DNA of 64,000 nucleotides from Haloterrigena salifodinae. Lineage in GTDB: Archaea; Halobacteriota; Halobacteria; Halobacteriales; Natrialbaceae. A program made the position numbers and the translations under genes. Positions within the stretch are counted from its first letter, which is position 1. Each line of letters starts with the position of its first letter. A model generated the notes under the pieces. That model saw only the letters and a list, made by a program, of their open reading frames with translations, was not told where the DNA came from and did no database searches. The stretch covers positions 124,001-188,000 of the forward strand of contig NZ_RQWN01000006.1 in the NCBI RefSeq assembly GCF_003977755.1. The letters run 5' to 3'. Of the stretch, positions 35,070 through 44,392 are shown piece by piece.

Positions 35070-36521
35070 TCAGTAGTTCATGTAGACCGTCTTCGTCGAC
35101 GTGAAGAAGTCCAGCCCGGCGTCGCCCTGTTCGCGGTAGGTGTCCGTCGAGGACTCCTTGTAGCCGCCGAAGGGCACGTGGAGCTCGAGACCGGTGGTCT
35201 TCTCGTTGACCTTCGCGACGCCCGCTTCGACGTTCTCGGCGAACTGGTTGGCCTCGGTGAGGTCGTCCGTGACGATGCTCGCCGAGAGCCCGTAGTCGAC
35301 GTCGTTGGCGAGCTCAAGGCCTTCCTCGAAGCTGCTGACCTTCAACACGGCCAGCACCGGCCCGAAGACCTCCTCCTGGGCGATGCGCATGTCGTTGTCC
35401 ACGTCGGCGAAGACCGTCGGCTCGACGTAGTAGCCGTCGGCGTACTCGCCCTCGGTGAGCCGCTCGCCGCCGGCGACCAGTTCCGCTCCCTCGCCTTCGG
35501 CGACGTCGATGTACTCGAGGCTCCCCTCGAGTTCGCTCTCGGTCACGTGGGGGCCCATGTCCGGATCGTCCGTTCCCGGCCCGACCTCGATGGTCTCGGC
35601 GTAGTCGGCGATGGCGGCGACGAACTCGTCGTAGATGTCCTCGTGAACAATCGCGCGGGAGGCCGCAGTACAGGACTGACCAGTCGTCCCGAACGCGCCG
35701 GCACCGACGATGTCGACGGCCTCGTCGACATCGGCGCTGGGCATGACGACCGTCGGGTTCTTCCCGCCCATCTCACACTGGACGCGTTTGAGGTCGTCCG
35801 CAGCGGCCTGAGCGACGGCGGTCCCGACTTGCGTGCTCCCGGTGAACGAGACCGCGTCGACGCCCTCGTGGTCAGTCAGCACGCCGCCGACTTCGCTGCC
35901 GGAGCCGGTGACGTAGTTTGCGACGCCGTCGGGCAGTCCCGCTTCGTCGAGCGCCTCGAGCAGTTTCCAGGAGACGGTCGGCGCCGCCGAGGCGGGTTTG
36001 AGAACGGTCGTGTTGCCCGCGGCCAGCGCCGGTGCGAGCTTCCAGGCCGGGATCGCGATGGGGTAGTTCCACGGCGTGATCAGCGCGGCAGTTCCCAGCG
36101 GCTCTTTCTTCGTGTAGAGGTTCTTGTCCTCGCCGCTGGGGGACTTGACGGTGCCGCCGAGGTCGCTGGCCTTCTGTGCGTAGTAGTAGAAGATGTCGAT
36201 CGCACGCTGGACCTCGCCGCCGGCTTCGCTGAGCGTCTTCCCCTCCTCCTGGGTCAGCGTCTCGGTCAGGTCCTCCTTCTGGTCCTCGAGGATCTGGGCG
36301 GTTTCCTTGAGGATCGCGCCACGGGCCGGACCGGGTGTCGACGCCCACTCGTCCTGGGCGGCGACCGCGGCCTCGACGGCCGCCTCAGCGTCCTCGGTGG
36401 TCGACGACTGGAACTCGCCGACGACCTCGGTCGTGTTCGCGGGGTTCAGTACCTCGAACGTCTCTCCGGAACGCGATTCGACCCACTCACCATCGACGTA
36501 GTTACGATGCGCTGTCGGCAT
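35070..36521 (-). CDS. Aldehyde dehydrogenase, probable 2-oxoglutarate semialdehyde dehydrogenase (copy 1)
   Basis: A 483-residue NAD(P)-dependent aldehyde dehydrogenase. It has the cofactor-site WNYPIAIPAWK region near 151-161, FTGSTQVGT, Glu250 in CEMGGKNP and catalytic Cys284 in GQSCTAASRA. This type commonly oxidises 2-oxoglutarate semialdehyde to 2-oxoglutarate, the last step after KdgD, which fits the adjacent uronate genes. The start at 36521 gives MPTAHRNYVDGEW, the same as in the copy at 55597-57048; an in-frame extension upstream is unlikely. Substrate is inferred, the family is certain. Confidence 0.87.
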   Translation of the reverse strand: MPTAHRNYVDGEWVESRSGETFEVLNPANTTEVVGEFQSSTTEDAEAAVEAAVAAQDEWASTPGPARGAILKETAQILEDQKEDLTETLTQEEGKTLSEAGGEVQRAIDIFYYYAQKASDLGGTVKSPSGEDKNLYTKKEPLGTAALITPWNYPIAIPAWKLAPALAAGNTTVLKPASAAPTVSWKLLEALDEAGLPDGVANYVTGSGSEVGGVLTDHEGVDAVSFTGSTQVGTAVAQAAADDLKRVQCEMGGKNPTVVMPSADVDEAVDIVGAGAFGTTGQSCTAASRAIVHEDIYDEFVAAIADYAETIEVGPGTDDPDMGPHVTESELEGSLEYIDVAEGEGAELVAGGERLTEGEYADGYYVEPTVFADVDNDMRIAQEEVFGPVLAVLKVSSFEEGLELANDVDYGLSASIVTDDLTEANQFAENVEAGVAKVNEKTTGLELHVPFGGYKESSTDTYREQGDAGLDFFTSTKTVYMNY

Positions 36522-36663
36522 TCGGACTAGTCGTTTCGGTGTTCTCCACACCAACCTTCGTTTTCCGGCAAAATTCCCAGCGCGTACCGACGATCACCTG
36601 CTGATTGAAGCGCAACCGCCGAACCCTAACTAATTTATACAGGAGACGCGAAGTATCGTGGTA

Positions 36664-36933
36664 ATGGGTTCCACGCAACGAGCGAACGATCCGGAAACGA
36701 CGTCTCGGTTTCGAGAAACGGTCCTCAATTCGATCTTCGACTCCGTTCTGCTGCGAATCGCGGCGGCGGGCGCCGTCTTCGTCGCGCTGGGCGCAGTTCT
36801 GAACGGGATCACGTGGGGGTCGGGAGACGGCCAGCTGATGGGGATCTGGGCGGCGATCTTCGCCGTCTGGGGATCCGGACTGATCCTCACCGGACTAGGG
36901 CTCTACAGCATCATTTGGTCGCGACGACGGTGA
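36664..36933 (+). CDS. Small membrane protein, function unknown
   Basis: An 89-residue protein with a hydrophilic N-terminal 30 residues and two predicted membrane helices (about 32-50, ending ALGAVLNGI, and about 62-84) before a WSRRR tail. It is divergent from the ALDH gene, with its TATA box (TAATTTATAC) near 36630-36640. I do not recognise a family; haloarchaeal genomes have many such proteins. Confidence 0.65.
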   Translation: MGSTQRANDPETTSRFRETVLNSIFDSVLLRIAAAGAVFVALGAVLNGITWGSGDGQLMGIWAAIFAVWGSGLILTGLGLYSIIWSRRR

Positions 36934-37064
36934 GTCCGCGACCCGAGACGGCGTCACACACTCAATCGACACTGCTCTACCGACGCGTTCGCGATCGGTA
37001 ACGGCGACGGGCGAAAACGACCGACTCCGCTCCACGCCGATTCGCAGCGAATCGAACCGCTCCG

Positions 37065-37499
37065 TCAGCGCCGGGTGAGCTGCGACACGTTTCGCTCGCC
37101 CGGCCGTCGCTCCACGGAGAGCCCGTCGATTTTCCGGATCGTTATCTCGCCGAGGACGTTGATCTCGCAGCCCTCCTCCAGGTGGCCGCCGACGGTCCGG
37201 TCGCCGTCGAACGCGGTCACGTGAAGGTGGGGGTCGCCGTCCGCGATGACACCGTTGACGTCGGTGACCTCCCAGGCGCCCTCGAGTTCGAGGTCGACGT
37301 TGCGATCGGACTGGTCGTCAGGGAGATCCGTCCGGTCGACATAGTGGATGTTCAGCGTGCTGAACGTGCCGATGCCGGTGACGACGGCGCCGGTGTCGAC
37401 GTCGTGGTCCTCGCAGGCCCGCTCGATCGACTCGAGAGCCATATCGCCGCGATCGAGACGGACGATCACGTGTCCGTCGTCGGATTCGAACGATTCCAT
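37065..37499 (-). CDS. PPC-domain (DUF296) protein
   Basis: A 144-residue protein of the PPC/DUF296 family. The pattern GAVVTGIGTFSTLNI near residue 40 and the metal-binding-type segment PHLHVTAFDGDRTVGGHLEEG are characteristic. Bacterial and archaeal members are small trimeric proteins of unclear role, sometimes called DNA-binding by relation to plant AT-hook proteins. The ATG at 37499 is used; the frame upstream lacks family similarity. It is divergent from a Gfo/Idh/MocA gene at 37658 and might act in its regulation. Confidence 0.82.
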   Translation of the reverse strand: MESFESDDGHVIVRLDRGDMALESIERACEDHDVDTGAVVTGIGTFSTLNIHYVDRTDLPDDQSDRNVDLELEGAWEVTDVNGVIADGDPHLHVTAFDGDRTVGGHLEEGCEINVLGEITIRKIDGLSVERRPGERNVSQLTRR

Positions 37500-37657
37500 G
37501 TCACCCCGTGGAACGGCAGACGGAATAAACCTTGACGCCCCGGCAGGGGACGGGCGGATGATCGGCTGGCTGGTCTCTCGACGACGAGATCGAGTTGCCG
37601 GCGAGGACGCCACGGAACCTAGTTTGAAGTACGGACGGGCAGTCGGTACGGTATCGC

Positions 37658-38659
37658 ATGGACACGGAGACCGTTAGATACGGAATCGTCGGTGCAACGG
37701 GATACGGCAGCAACCACGCGGACGCGATCGACGCCGTCGACGGCGCCGAGGTCGTCGCGGGCACGGCCCGAAGCGAGGAGTCGATCGCGCCGTTCGAGGC
37801 GACGTACGGCGCGACCGGCTACACGGACTACGAGGATCTGCTCGAGCGGGAGGCGCTCGACGCGATCAGCATCTGTACGCCCTCCGGAACCCACGCCGAG
37901 ATCGCGGTCGCCGCCGCCGAGGCCGGGGTTCACGTCCTCTCGGAGAAACCGCTCGACGTCTACCTCGAGCGCGTCGACCGGATGATCGAGGCCGCCGACC
38001 GCAACGACGTTCGACTCGGCGGGATCTTCCAGCGCCGGTTCGCGCCCGAGCGGTGGACCGCCCGGCAGTGGGTCGAAGAGGGACGGTTCGGCGACTTGCT
38101 GCTGGCCGACACGGCCGTCAAGTGGCACCGGCCGCAGCGCTACTACGACGATCACTGGCACGGGCAACGCGACCTCGACGGCGGCGTCCTCATGCAACAG
38201 GCGATCCACTTCGTCGACCTGCTTCAGTGGCTGACCGGCGGCGTCGAGCGCGTGACCGCCGAGACGGCGATGCTGGCCCACGAGATGGAGTGTGAGGACG
38301 TCGCGGTCGTTAGCCTCCGCTTCGAGAACGGCGCCCGCGGTACGATCGAGGCCACGACCGGCGTCCGCGGCGGGCGCGAGCGGGTCGAACTGAACGGTAC
38401 CGAGGGCTCGTACAACTCGGGGACGTTCGTTCTCGAGGACGAGGAAGTCGAGCCCGACCTCGTCGAGCCGCCCTGCGGGACGGGACTCGAGGGACAGATT
38501 CGGGACTTCATCGCGGCGGTCCGCGAGGACCGCGACCCGATCGTCAGCGGTCGGGACGCCCGCGACGCCGTCGAAGTCGTCCTCGCCGCCTACGCCTCGG
38601 CGGAGCTCGATCGGCCCGTACGCGTCGACGAGGTGCGCGACCTGCAGGAGCACACCTGA
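37658..38659 (+). CDS. Gfo/Idh/MocA-family oxidoreductase
   Basis: A 333-residue sugar dehydrogenase. It has the nucleotide-binding YGIVGATGYGSNH motif at residues 8-20 and the family EKPL motif (LSEKPLDVYLE) with the catalytic-region lysine. The substrate-domain segments KWHRPQRYYDDHWHGQ and GGVLMQQAIHFVDLLQW contain the likely catalytic His. It is convergent with the lactonase gene, whose stop is 66 bp away. A badly decayed second copy of this gene's middle and end is at 57282-57576. The exact sugar is unknown, but oxidation to a lactone would fit the lactonase next door. Confidence 0.86.
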   Translation: MDTETVRYGIVGATGYGSNHADAIDAVDGAEVVAGTARSEESIAPFEATYGATGYTDYEDLLEREALDAISICTPSGTHAEIAVAAAEAGVHVLSEKPLDVYLERVDRMIEAADRNDVRLGGIFQRRFAPERWTARQWVEEGRFGDLLLADTAVKWHRPQRYYDDHWHGQRDLDGGVLMQQAIHFVDLLQWLTGGVERVTAETAMLAHEMECEDVAVVSLRFENGARGTIEATTGVRGGRERVELNGTEGSYNSGTFVLEDEEVEPDLVEPPCGTGLEGQIRDFIAAVREDRDPIVSGRDARDAVEVVLAAYASAELDRPVRVDEVRDLQEHT

Positions 38660-38725
38660 TCGGCGATTCCCGCCCGACAAACGGTGTTCAAACGGTCGGT
38701 TGTGGGAGGATCGGGAAGGGAAACG

Positions 38726-39814
38726 TTACGCTGACTCAAGGAACGTCGCACAGACCGGTTTCGGCACGTCGAATTCCGCGAGCGGCTCGAGGCGCCCAGT
38801 CTCGTCGATCGCGAAGCTCGCGACCGCGTCGCCGTGCTGGTTGCTCGCGAGGAGCAACGCGCCGTCGGGAGCGAGCGCGATGTCGCGGGGCGTCTCCCCG
38901 CGTGTCGGTTCGCGGGCGAGTGGCTCGAGACGGCCGGTCGCCGCGTCGACCGCGAAGACGGCGACGCTGTCGTGACCCCGGTTGGAGACGTACACCCACC
39001 GACCGGACGGATGGACGTGAACGTCGGCTGGCTCATTGGTCCCGTCGAACGCGGACGGCAGGGTGCTTGTCCGATCGATCGCCGCGAGCCCGCCTGTCTC
39101 GGCGTCGCGCTCGTACGCGGTCACCGTCGACTCGAGTTCGTCGACGACGTAACAATACGGCTCGGTCGGATGGAAGGCGATATGACGCGGTCCTGCGCCC
39201 GCACGGACGGTCGTCGGTCCGGCCTCGGCCGGCCGGAGCGCCCCTGACTCGTCGGCGCGATAGATCTCGATGCGATCGGTCCCGAGGTCCGGCGCGTACC
39301 GGAACCGATGCTCCGGCCCGGAAGCGATCGCGTGCGGGTGCGGAGTCACCTGACGCTCCGGGTCGGGACCGGAGCCTTCGTGGGCGACGACGTCGGCGAC
39401 CTCGCCGAGCCGACCGTCGTCCGCGAGCGGATACGCCGCCACGGTCCCGCCCTGGTAGTTCGCGACGAACGCGTACTGGCCGAGAGCGTCGACGCTGACG
39501 TAACAGGGACCGGCGCCCTCGCTCGAGCGATCGTTGAGCCGCTCGAGTCCGCCGGTCTCGGCGTCGATTCGATAGGCCGACACGCGCCCGCCGTCGACGC
39601 GCTCGACGGCGTACAGGGTCTCCCCGTCGGGACGGAGCGCCAGAAACATCGGATCCGGCGCGGACGTGCACGCCCGTTCGGTCGGCGTTCCGTCGGGCGC
39701 CACCGCCACGGTGACGATACCGTCGCCGTCGCTTCCGGCCGAACAAATGAACGTCTGATACGGACCGTCTCGAGTCACGGTCGAACGAAACGGGCGGGCG
39801 GACCTTGGGTCCAC
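38726..39814 (-). CDS. Seven-bladed beta-propeller lactonase (YbhE/Pgl-like)
   Basis: A 362-residue protein of the lactonase/6-phosphogluconolactonase propeller family. Repeating blade segments such as DPMFLALRPDGETLYAVE, GPCYVSVDALGQYAFVANY, GPRHIAFHPTEPYCYVVDE and EPADVHVHPSGRWVYVSNR are clear, including the conserved Arg-His and His patches (TPHPHAIAS). No signal peptide is seen. It would hydrolyse a sugar lactone, and together with uronate dehydrogenase or the convergent Gfo/Idh/MocA enzyme that makes sense. The start could instead be the GTG near 39779. Its 3' end has a decayed relative at 57641-57789. Confidence 0.83.
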   Translation of the reverse strand: MDPRSARPFRSTVTRDGPYQTFICSAGSDGDGIVTVAVAPDGTPTERACTSAPDPMFLALRPDGETLYAVERVDGGRVSAYRIDAETGGLERLNDRSSEGAGPCYVSVDALGQYAFVANYQGGTVAAYPLADDGRLGEVADVVAHEGSGPDPERQVTPHPHAIASGPEHRFRYAPDLGTDRIEIYRADESGALRPAEAGPTTVRAGAGPRHIAFHPTEPYCYVVDELESTVTAYERDAETGGLAAIDRTSTLPSAFDGTNEPADVHVHPSGRWVYVSNRGHDSVAVFAVDAATGRLEPLAREPTRGETPRDIALAPDGALLLASNQHGDAVASFAIDETGRLEPLAEFDVPKPVCATFLESA

Positions 39815-39839
39815 CGGAACCGATCATCCGGCGGGTCGC

Positions 39840-42311
39840 CTACTCGTCGGGTGCGGGATTCGACTGCCCGTCTCGGTCGGCGCCGGCGTCCGCGGCCGTC
39901 TCGTCGGTCTCGTCGTCGGAGACGTATTCGAACACGTTGTCCGCGGAGTCCTCGCGGTCGTCGGTCGCCTCGTCGTCGACAGCGGTGTTGGTTTCGATAC
40001 CGGTGTCAGTGCCGATGTCGGCGTCGATGTTCTGCAGTTCGTCGGCGACGACCCCGTCGGGCTCGGCGTCGACCGCCGTGTCGAATCGGTCGAGGGTGTT
40101 GCTCAGCTGTCCGGCCTGTTCGGCCAGTCGGCTGGCGTTGTGTGACACCTGGGTCAGCGCCGACGTCTGTTCCTCGGCGGAGGCGGCGACCGATTCCGTC
40201 TCCTGAGACGTCTGCTCGCTGATCATCGCGACGTCGTCGACCATGCTGGCCGTCTCGCTGACCGCGACGGCCTGATCGTCGGTGGCCGTGCTGATCTCCT
40301 GGATGCCCTCGTTGGTCCGCTCGGCGTAGGTGGCGATCTCCGCTAAGGCCTCGACGGCCTCTTCAACGGTGTCGACGCTCCTCGTGACCTGCTCGCTCGT
40401 TCGCCCGACGACCGTCGCGGCGTCGTCGGCCGCCGACTGCAGGCTGGCCAACTGCTGTTCGATCTCGTCGGTCGCCTCTCGAGTCTCCTGGGAGAGCTGC
40501 TTGACCTCCTTGGCGACGGCGCCGAACCCGTCGCCGCCGTCGCTGTGGGTTCTGGAGGCCTCGATGTTGGCGTTGAGCGCGAGCATGTTAGTCTGCTCGG
40601 CGATCTCGTCGATGAACTCGGTCAGCTCGTCGATCTGTTCGATCTCCCGCTCGAGGCGTTCGAACTGCTCGACGACGTCGTCGGTGTCATCGGCGACGAC
40701 GGTCATCTCTTCGGCGGCCTGGTTGGCCGCCTCTCGACCGCGGTCCCCAGCCGTCGCGGTCCGTTCGGCGATGTCCGCCACGGCGTCGGAGGAGGACGCG
40801 ATCTCCTCGGTCGTCGAGGAGAGCGTGTTCAGTTCGCTCGTCGCCTCCTGGACGTGTTCGTGCTGGCGCTCCGCGCCGTCGGAGATGCGCTGGACGGACT
40901 CCGTCACCTGCTCGCTCGCGTTCCTGACTTCTTCGGAGCTGGCGGTCACCTCCTCGCTGGCGGCCGCGACCTCCCCGGCGAACTGCTTGACGTGTGCGGT
41001 CGTCTCCTCGATGGCGCCGATCATCTCGTTGAACTCCCGGGCGATCGACTCCATCGCGTCGTTGTCGGTGTCGGGATCCATCCGCTGCGTGAGATCGCCC
41101 CGGGCGCACTCGCGCATGACCCGACTGTACTCGTCGGCTTTGCGTTCCAGTTGCTCGTTAGTGCGCTGGGCCTCCTGTTTCGCCGTTTCGGCCGTCTCCC
41201 GGGCCGTTTCGGCCTCGCGGATCTGGTCGCGCAACGCGTCGCGCATCGAGCCGAACCCGTCGTAGAGCTGTCCGATCTCGTCGATCCGGGACGTCTCCAG
41301 ATCCACGTCGAGCTGTCCCTGCTCCATCGTCCGGGCCTTGTCTCGCAGTCGCGTGAGTGGTCCCGACGTCTGGCGCCCGATGACAATGGTGATTCCGAAT
41401 AGTGCGATCAGCCCGACGCCGACGACACCGAGCATGGACTGACCGACGATATTTGCGGTCTGGAATGCGACCGATTTCGGGACCGTCGTGACCAGCAGCC
41501 AGTCGGTGCCGACAATCGACGTGACCGCGTGGACGTGCGAGTCGCTCTCGAGCGTTTCGACCGACTCGATGCCCGGCTGGGCCTCGCCGTTGCGTACCTC
41601 GGCCGGGAGCGGCGCGTCCTCGGCCCCGGCGATCACCGAGGCATCGTCGGCGCTGACGATCGTCGTCTGTTGTTCGTCGAACGGCTGGTGGAGTCCCAGC
41701 ACCTGCTCTTTGATCCCGCCGACGAGGACGACAACCCTGTCCTCGTCGCCCATCACCGGCGTGGAGAAGTAAACGGCGCGACCGTCGACGGCCTCGTACG
41801 AGGGTTCGCTCATGTCCACCTGGTACACCGAATCGCTGATGTCCCGATACTGCGAGGCGTTCGCCCACGGTTCGTCGATCTCGTCGAGCGTTTTCCCGCT
41901 CGAGCCCTTCGAATGGGAGGCGACGAGCGTCCCCTGCTCGCGGTCGATCACGTGGACTTCCCTGACCGATTGGGGCATGTTATTCGATCTGGAAATCAGC
42001 TGCCCTTCGACGGCTTCGGAGTCGTTGGCTTTGAGCGCGTCGTCGGTGGCTAACGCGCTCGTCTGACGTTTCATCTCTTGGATCCAGTCGCCGGTCCCGT
42101 CGCTCTGGATCGACGCCACCGACTCCATCTGTTGGTCCGCGTTATCCTCGACGGAGTTGTTCGCGCGGACGTAACCGACGCCGCCGACGAGCGCGAGCAC
42201 GACGACGACGACGAACAGCAACACGCCCAGTTTGTACGCGAACCGCCGTCGAACGACCGACGGCATGATCGTCCGAGCGATCCGTCCCCCGATCGACCGG
42301 TCGCTACTCAC
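39840..42311 (-). CDS. Halobacterial methyl-accepting transducer with extracellular Cache-type sensor
   Basis: An 823-residue chemotaxis receptor. Helix 1 (about 26-50, LGVLLFVVVVVLALVGGVGYV) is followed by an extracellular domain of about 230 residues with a Cache-like pattern (REVHVIDREQGTLVASHSKG, VYFSTPVMGDEDRVVVLVGGI). Helix 2 is MLGVVGVGLIALFGITIVIG, then comes HAMP (SGPLTRLRDKARTMEQG). The long methyl-accepting coiled coil has the hairpin tip EIAEQTNMLALNANIEASR. It should sense an external ligand and signal to CheA/CheW. Location among pectin genes suggests attraction to uronates or oligosaccharides, but the ligand is unproven. Confidence 0.9.
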   Translation of the reverse strand: MSSDRSIGGRIARTIMPSVVRRRFAYKLGVLLFVVVVVLALVGGVGYVRANNSVEDNADQQMESVASIQSDGTGDWIQEMKRQTSALATDDALKANDSEAVEGQLISRSNNMPQSVREVHVIDREQGTLVASHSKGSSGKTLDEIDEPWANASQYRDISDSVYQVDMSEPSYEAVDGRAVYFSTPVMGDEDRVVVLVGGIKEQVLGLHQPFDEQQTTIVSADDASVIAGAEDAPLPAEVRNGEAQPGIESVETLESDSHVHAVTSIVGTDWLLVTTVPKSVAFQTANIVGQSMLGVVGVGLIALFGITIVIGRQTSGPLTRLRDKARTMEQGQLDVDLETSRIDEIGQLYDGFGSMRDALRDQIREAETARETAETAKQEAQRTNEQLERKADEYSRVMRECARGDLTQRMDPDTDNDAMESIAREFNEMIGAIEETTAHVKQFAGEVAAASEEVTASSEEVRNASEQVTESVQRISDGAERQHEHVQEATSELNTLSSTTEEIASSSDAVADIAERTATAGDRGREAANQAAEEMTVVADDTDDVVEQFERLEREIEQIDELTEFIDEIAEQTNMLALNANIEASRTHSDGGDGFGAVAKEVKQLSQETREATDEIEQQLASLQSAADDAATVVGRTSEQVTRSVDTVEEAVEALAEIATYAERTNEGIQEISTATDDQAVAVSETASMVDDVAMISEQTSQETESVAASAEEQTSALTQVSHNASRLAEQAGQLSNTLDRFDTAVDAEPDGVVADELQNIDADIGTDTGIETNTAVDDEATDDREDSADNVFEYVSDDETDETAADAGADRDGQSNPAPDE

Positions 42312-42395
42312 CCCGAACCGCCTCCACTGACCAGACTACGTTCATATCCCACCTCGAAATATTCCGCTCCTAAAATAAATCTTGCTAGAAGACAT

Positions 42396-42412
42396 GATAA
42401 TAGACCATTATC
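42396..42412. promoter_or_regulatory. Inverted repeat upstream of the transducer gene
   Basis: GATAAT-AGACC-ATTATC, a perfect repeat with 6-base arms about 85 nt before the transducer's ATG and ahead of an AAAATAAAT stretch that could be its TATA box. It could be an operator for the transducer, but short AT-rich palindromes also arise by chance. Confidence 0.3.
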
Positions 42413-42531
42413 TTTGAACAATGATGAGATTTACTGTGGAAATCGATCGGCATGTCGGCGACGCTCGCAGGATCGATTCGTGGGAAATCTGTCGCGACGG
42501 ACGAAACGAACGGCGAAGAGAAGGAATCGAT

Positions 42532-43584
42532 TCAGTCGAGCAGTCCGTCGCCGACGAACGAGTACCGCTCCGCGAGATCGATGCGCTCGTCCGCGCGACC
42601 GGACTCGTAGGCAGCCATCGTCACGACCAGCGTCCGGAACGCGTCCCGGACCGAGATCGGCGGCTCGGTGCCCTCGAGGACGGACTCGGCAAACGCCTCG
42701 GCCTTGGTCTCGCGGCCGTGGTAGTCGAGGTGGCGGTCGTGTTCGGTTCCCTCGGCATCGATCGTGTAGCCGGTGCGTTCGTCCCACTCCCGACCCTCGA
42801 GGTAGACGGCGCCGTCGTCGTCCCAGATATGGATGTGCTCCCGGGTACACGCGACGATTCCGGTGTCGGAGAAGTTGGCGATGGCCCCGTTGTCGAACTC
42901 GATGGTGATCGAGGACTGCTTGTCGAAGAGCTGCTCGTCGTCGTGGAACTCGACGTTGGCGTTGACGTGGGTCGGCGTGAGGCCGGTCACCCAGAGGATC
43001 GCGTCGATGACGTGCGAGCCGACGTTCAGCAGGTGGCCGCCGCCGCTCAGTTCGGGATCCATCCGCCAGTCGTCCATGTTCTCGTAGTACGACCGCCAGT
43101 CGTGGGTGATCTCGCCGGTGATGAACGTCGGCTCGGCGTCGCCCTCCGCCCACCGCTGGCGGGCGTTGATGAACGCCGGGTTCAGATGCCGCTGGTAGCC
43201 CAGCATCATCACCCGATCGGTCTTCCGATCGCGCCGGTAGAGGTCGCGGGCGTCCTCGAGGTTCGTCGCCAGCGGCTTCTCGCAGAGCACGTGGAGATCC
43301 CGCTCGAGCGCGGCGACGGTCTGATCGTAGTGGAGGCCGTTCGGCGTGGCGATCGCCGCCGCGTCGAGATCGGCCTCGTCGAGCATCGTCTCGTAGTCGA
43401 GATACTGGTTCGAAGACGCGACCTCGAGTTCGCTGCCCGCGTCGGCCAGGTTCGCCTCGCTGACGTCGGCGATCGCGGCCAGTTCGGCGTCGGGCACGGC
43501 CTCGAACTGTCGTCCGAGTCGGACGCCGAGGCTCCCAAGCCCGACGAGTCCGACGCGGAGATCTGCTGCTGATGAATCGACCAT
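42532..43584 (-). CDS. Gfo/Idh/MocA-family oxidoreductase
   Basis: A 350-residue sugar oxidoreductase. It has the Rossmann motif VGLVGLGSLGVRLG, the EKPLATNLEDA motif and a C-terminal domain with DWRMDPELSGGGHLLNVGSHVID, where the conserved His is expected. The start is ATG 43584; an ATG at 43599 in the same frame is possible, but the TATA-like AATTATAG at about 43613-43620 fits the downstream start better. It is near a decayed aldo/keto reductase relic on the same strand. Substrate unknown. Confidence 0.86.
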   Translation of the reverse strand: MVDSSAADLRVGLVGLGSLGVRLGRQFEAVPDAELAAIADVSEANLADAGSELEVASSNQYLDYETMLDEADLDAAAIATPNGLHYDQTVAALERDLHVLCEKPLATNLEDARDLYRRDRKTDRVMMLGYQRHLNPAFINARQRWAEGDAEPTFITGEITHDWRSYYENMDDWRMDPELSGGGHLLNVGSHVIDAILWVTGLTPTHVNANVEFHDDEQLFDKQSSITIEFDNGAIANFSDTGIVACTREHIHIWDDDGAVYLEGREWDERTGYTIDAEGTEHDRHLDYHGRETKAEAFAESVLEGTEPPISVRDAFRTLVVTMAAYESGRADERIDLAERYSFVGDGLLD

Positions 43585-43625
43585 GTCGTAGTCACGCATA
43601 CAGGCAAACCGACTATAATTGTTTT

Positions 43626-43790
43626 GTTCGCTCGACCCCCGCAGGTCCTCGAAGGTTCACGCGGTCTGCGAGCCAGTTGCCGCTCCACCGCTCGGCCCGC
43701 CCGTCGTCGTCCTCGGCGGCGGTGTCGACGAAGTTCCCGCCCTCGCCGGCGGAGGCATCGAGGAGTGCGTTCGCGCAGCCACGTCCGTCT
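43626..43790 (-). pseudogene. Relic of an aldo/keto reductase N-terminal region
   Basis: The minus strand encodes ANALLDASAGEGGNFVDTAA followed by EDDDGRAERWSGNWLADR. This is the typical aldo/keto reductase stretch (LLDAF..AGGNFIDTADVY..G.SE...G.WLA), except that the catalytic-region Tyr-containing VY is replaced. No start codon and no C-terminal part are found. It looks like the remains of a deleted gene lying next to the Gfo/Idh/MocA gene. Confidence 0.6.
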
Positions 43791-43912
43791 CGAGACCGAT
43801 CACCGCAATGAACGGGGCCGGCAGCGATCGTCGGGATCAGCGCGTTCCGCTTCGGGATCCGCCAAGACGCTTGAGTCGCCCGCCTCGATCGACGAGTAAT
43901 CAGCTCGAGAGT

Positions 43913-43933
43913 ATATATCTGTTATTGATATAT
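43913..43933. repeat. Perfect inverted repeat ATATATC-TGTTATT-GATATAT
   Basis: Seven-base arms around a seven-base spacer. It lies about 120 bases beyond the start side of the aldo/keto reductase relic, on the side where that gene's promoter would have been, so it may be a remnant operator and TATA region. Chance origin is possible in AT-rich DNA. Confidence 0.4.
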
Positions 43934-44392
43934 GATGGCAGTCGGACACGTGCGGCAGTCCGGACTGGGAAACGGTGCGATCGGCAGTCGGGAGCAGAAA
44001 CCGGGTTGAAAACGGTGGACTCGGTGAGAGATGACTCGAACTTGAAGTCGGTGCTAGCGGCTGAGCAGCGGTATCAGGTTCCGGGGCCGACGAACATCCC
44101 TTCTACATATGGATTGTTTTAATTTCGTTCCATTATGACGAATTTTGGTGTGTGTATAGAGAACGGGAATCACAATTACCGACGTTCTTGTCGATTGAAT
44201 TGTACGGTCGAGGTCACGAGTCGCTATCGCAGTTGCCGATCTCGAGTCGAAGGCGAACAGACCTGCGCTGATCGGACGAGCGGCGATACATCTCTTCAGA
44301 GAGATAGAATAACAAGCGCATCAGCGTTGCAACATGTGGGACGCGCCGATCCGATATCCGTCCAAACCGGCTGGTGGGAAGTCGGGGAGCGT

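Larger units (their letters stand above)
43600..44392. other. Intergenic region with aldo/keto reductase relic and an inverted repeat
   Basis: About 790 bases without an intact gene. The left part carries an aldo/keto reductase fragment (43626-43790) and a palindrome (43913-43933). I see nothing supported in 43940-44392, which is less GC-rich than the flanking genes. Confidence 0.5.
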
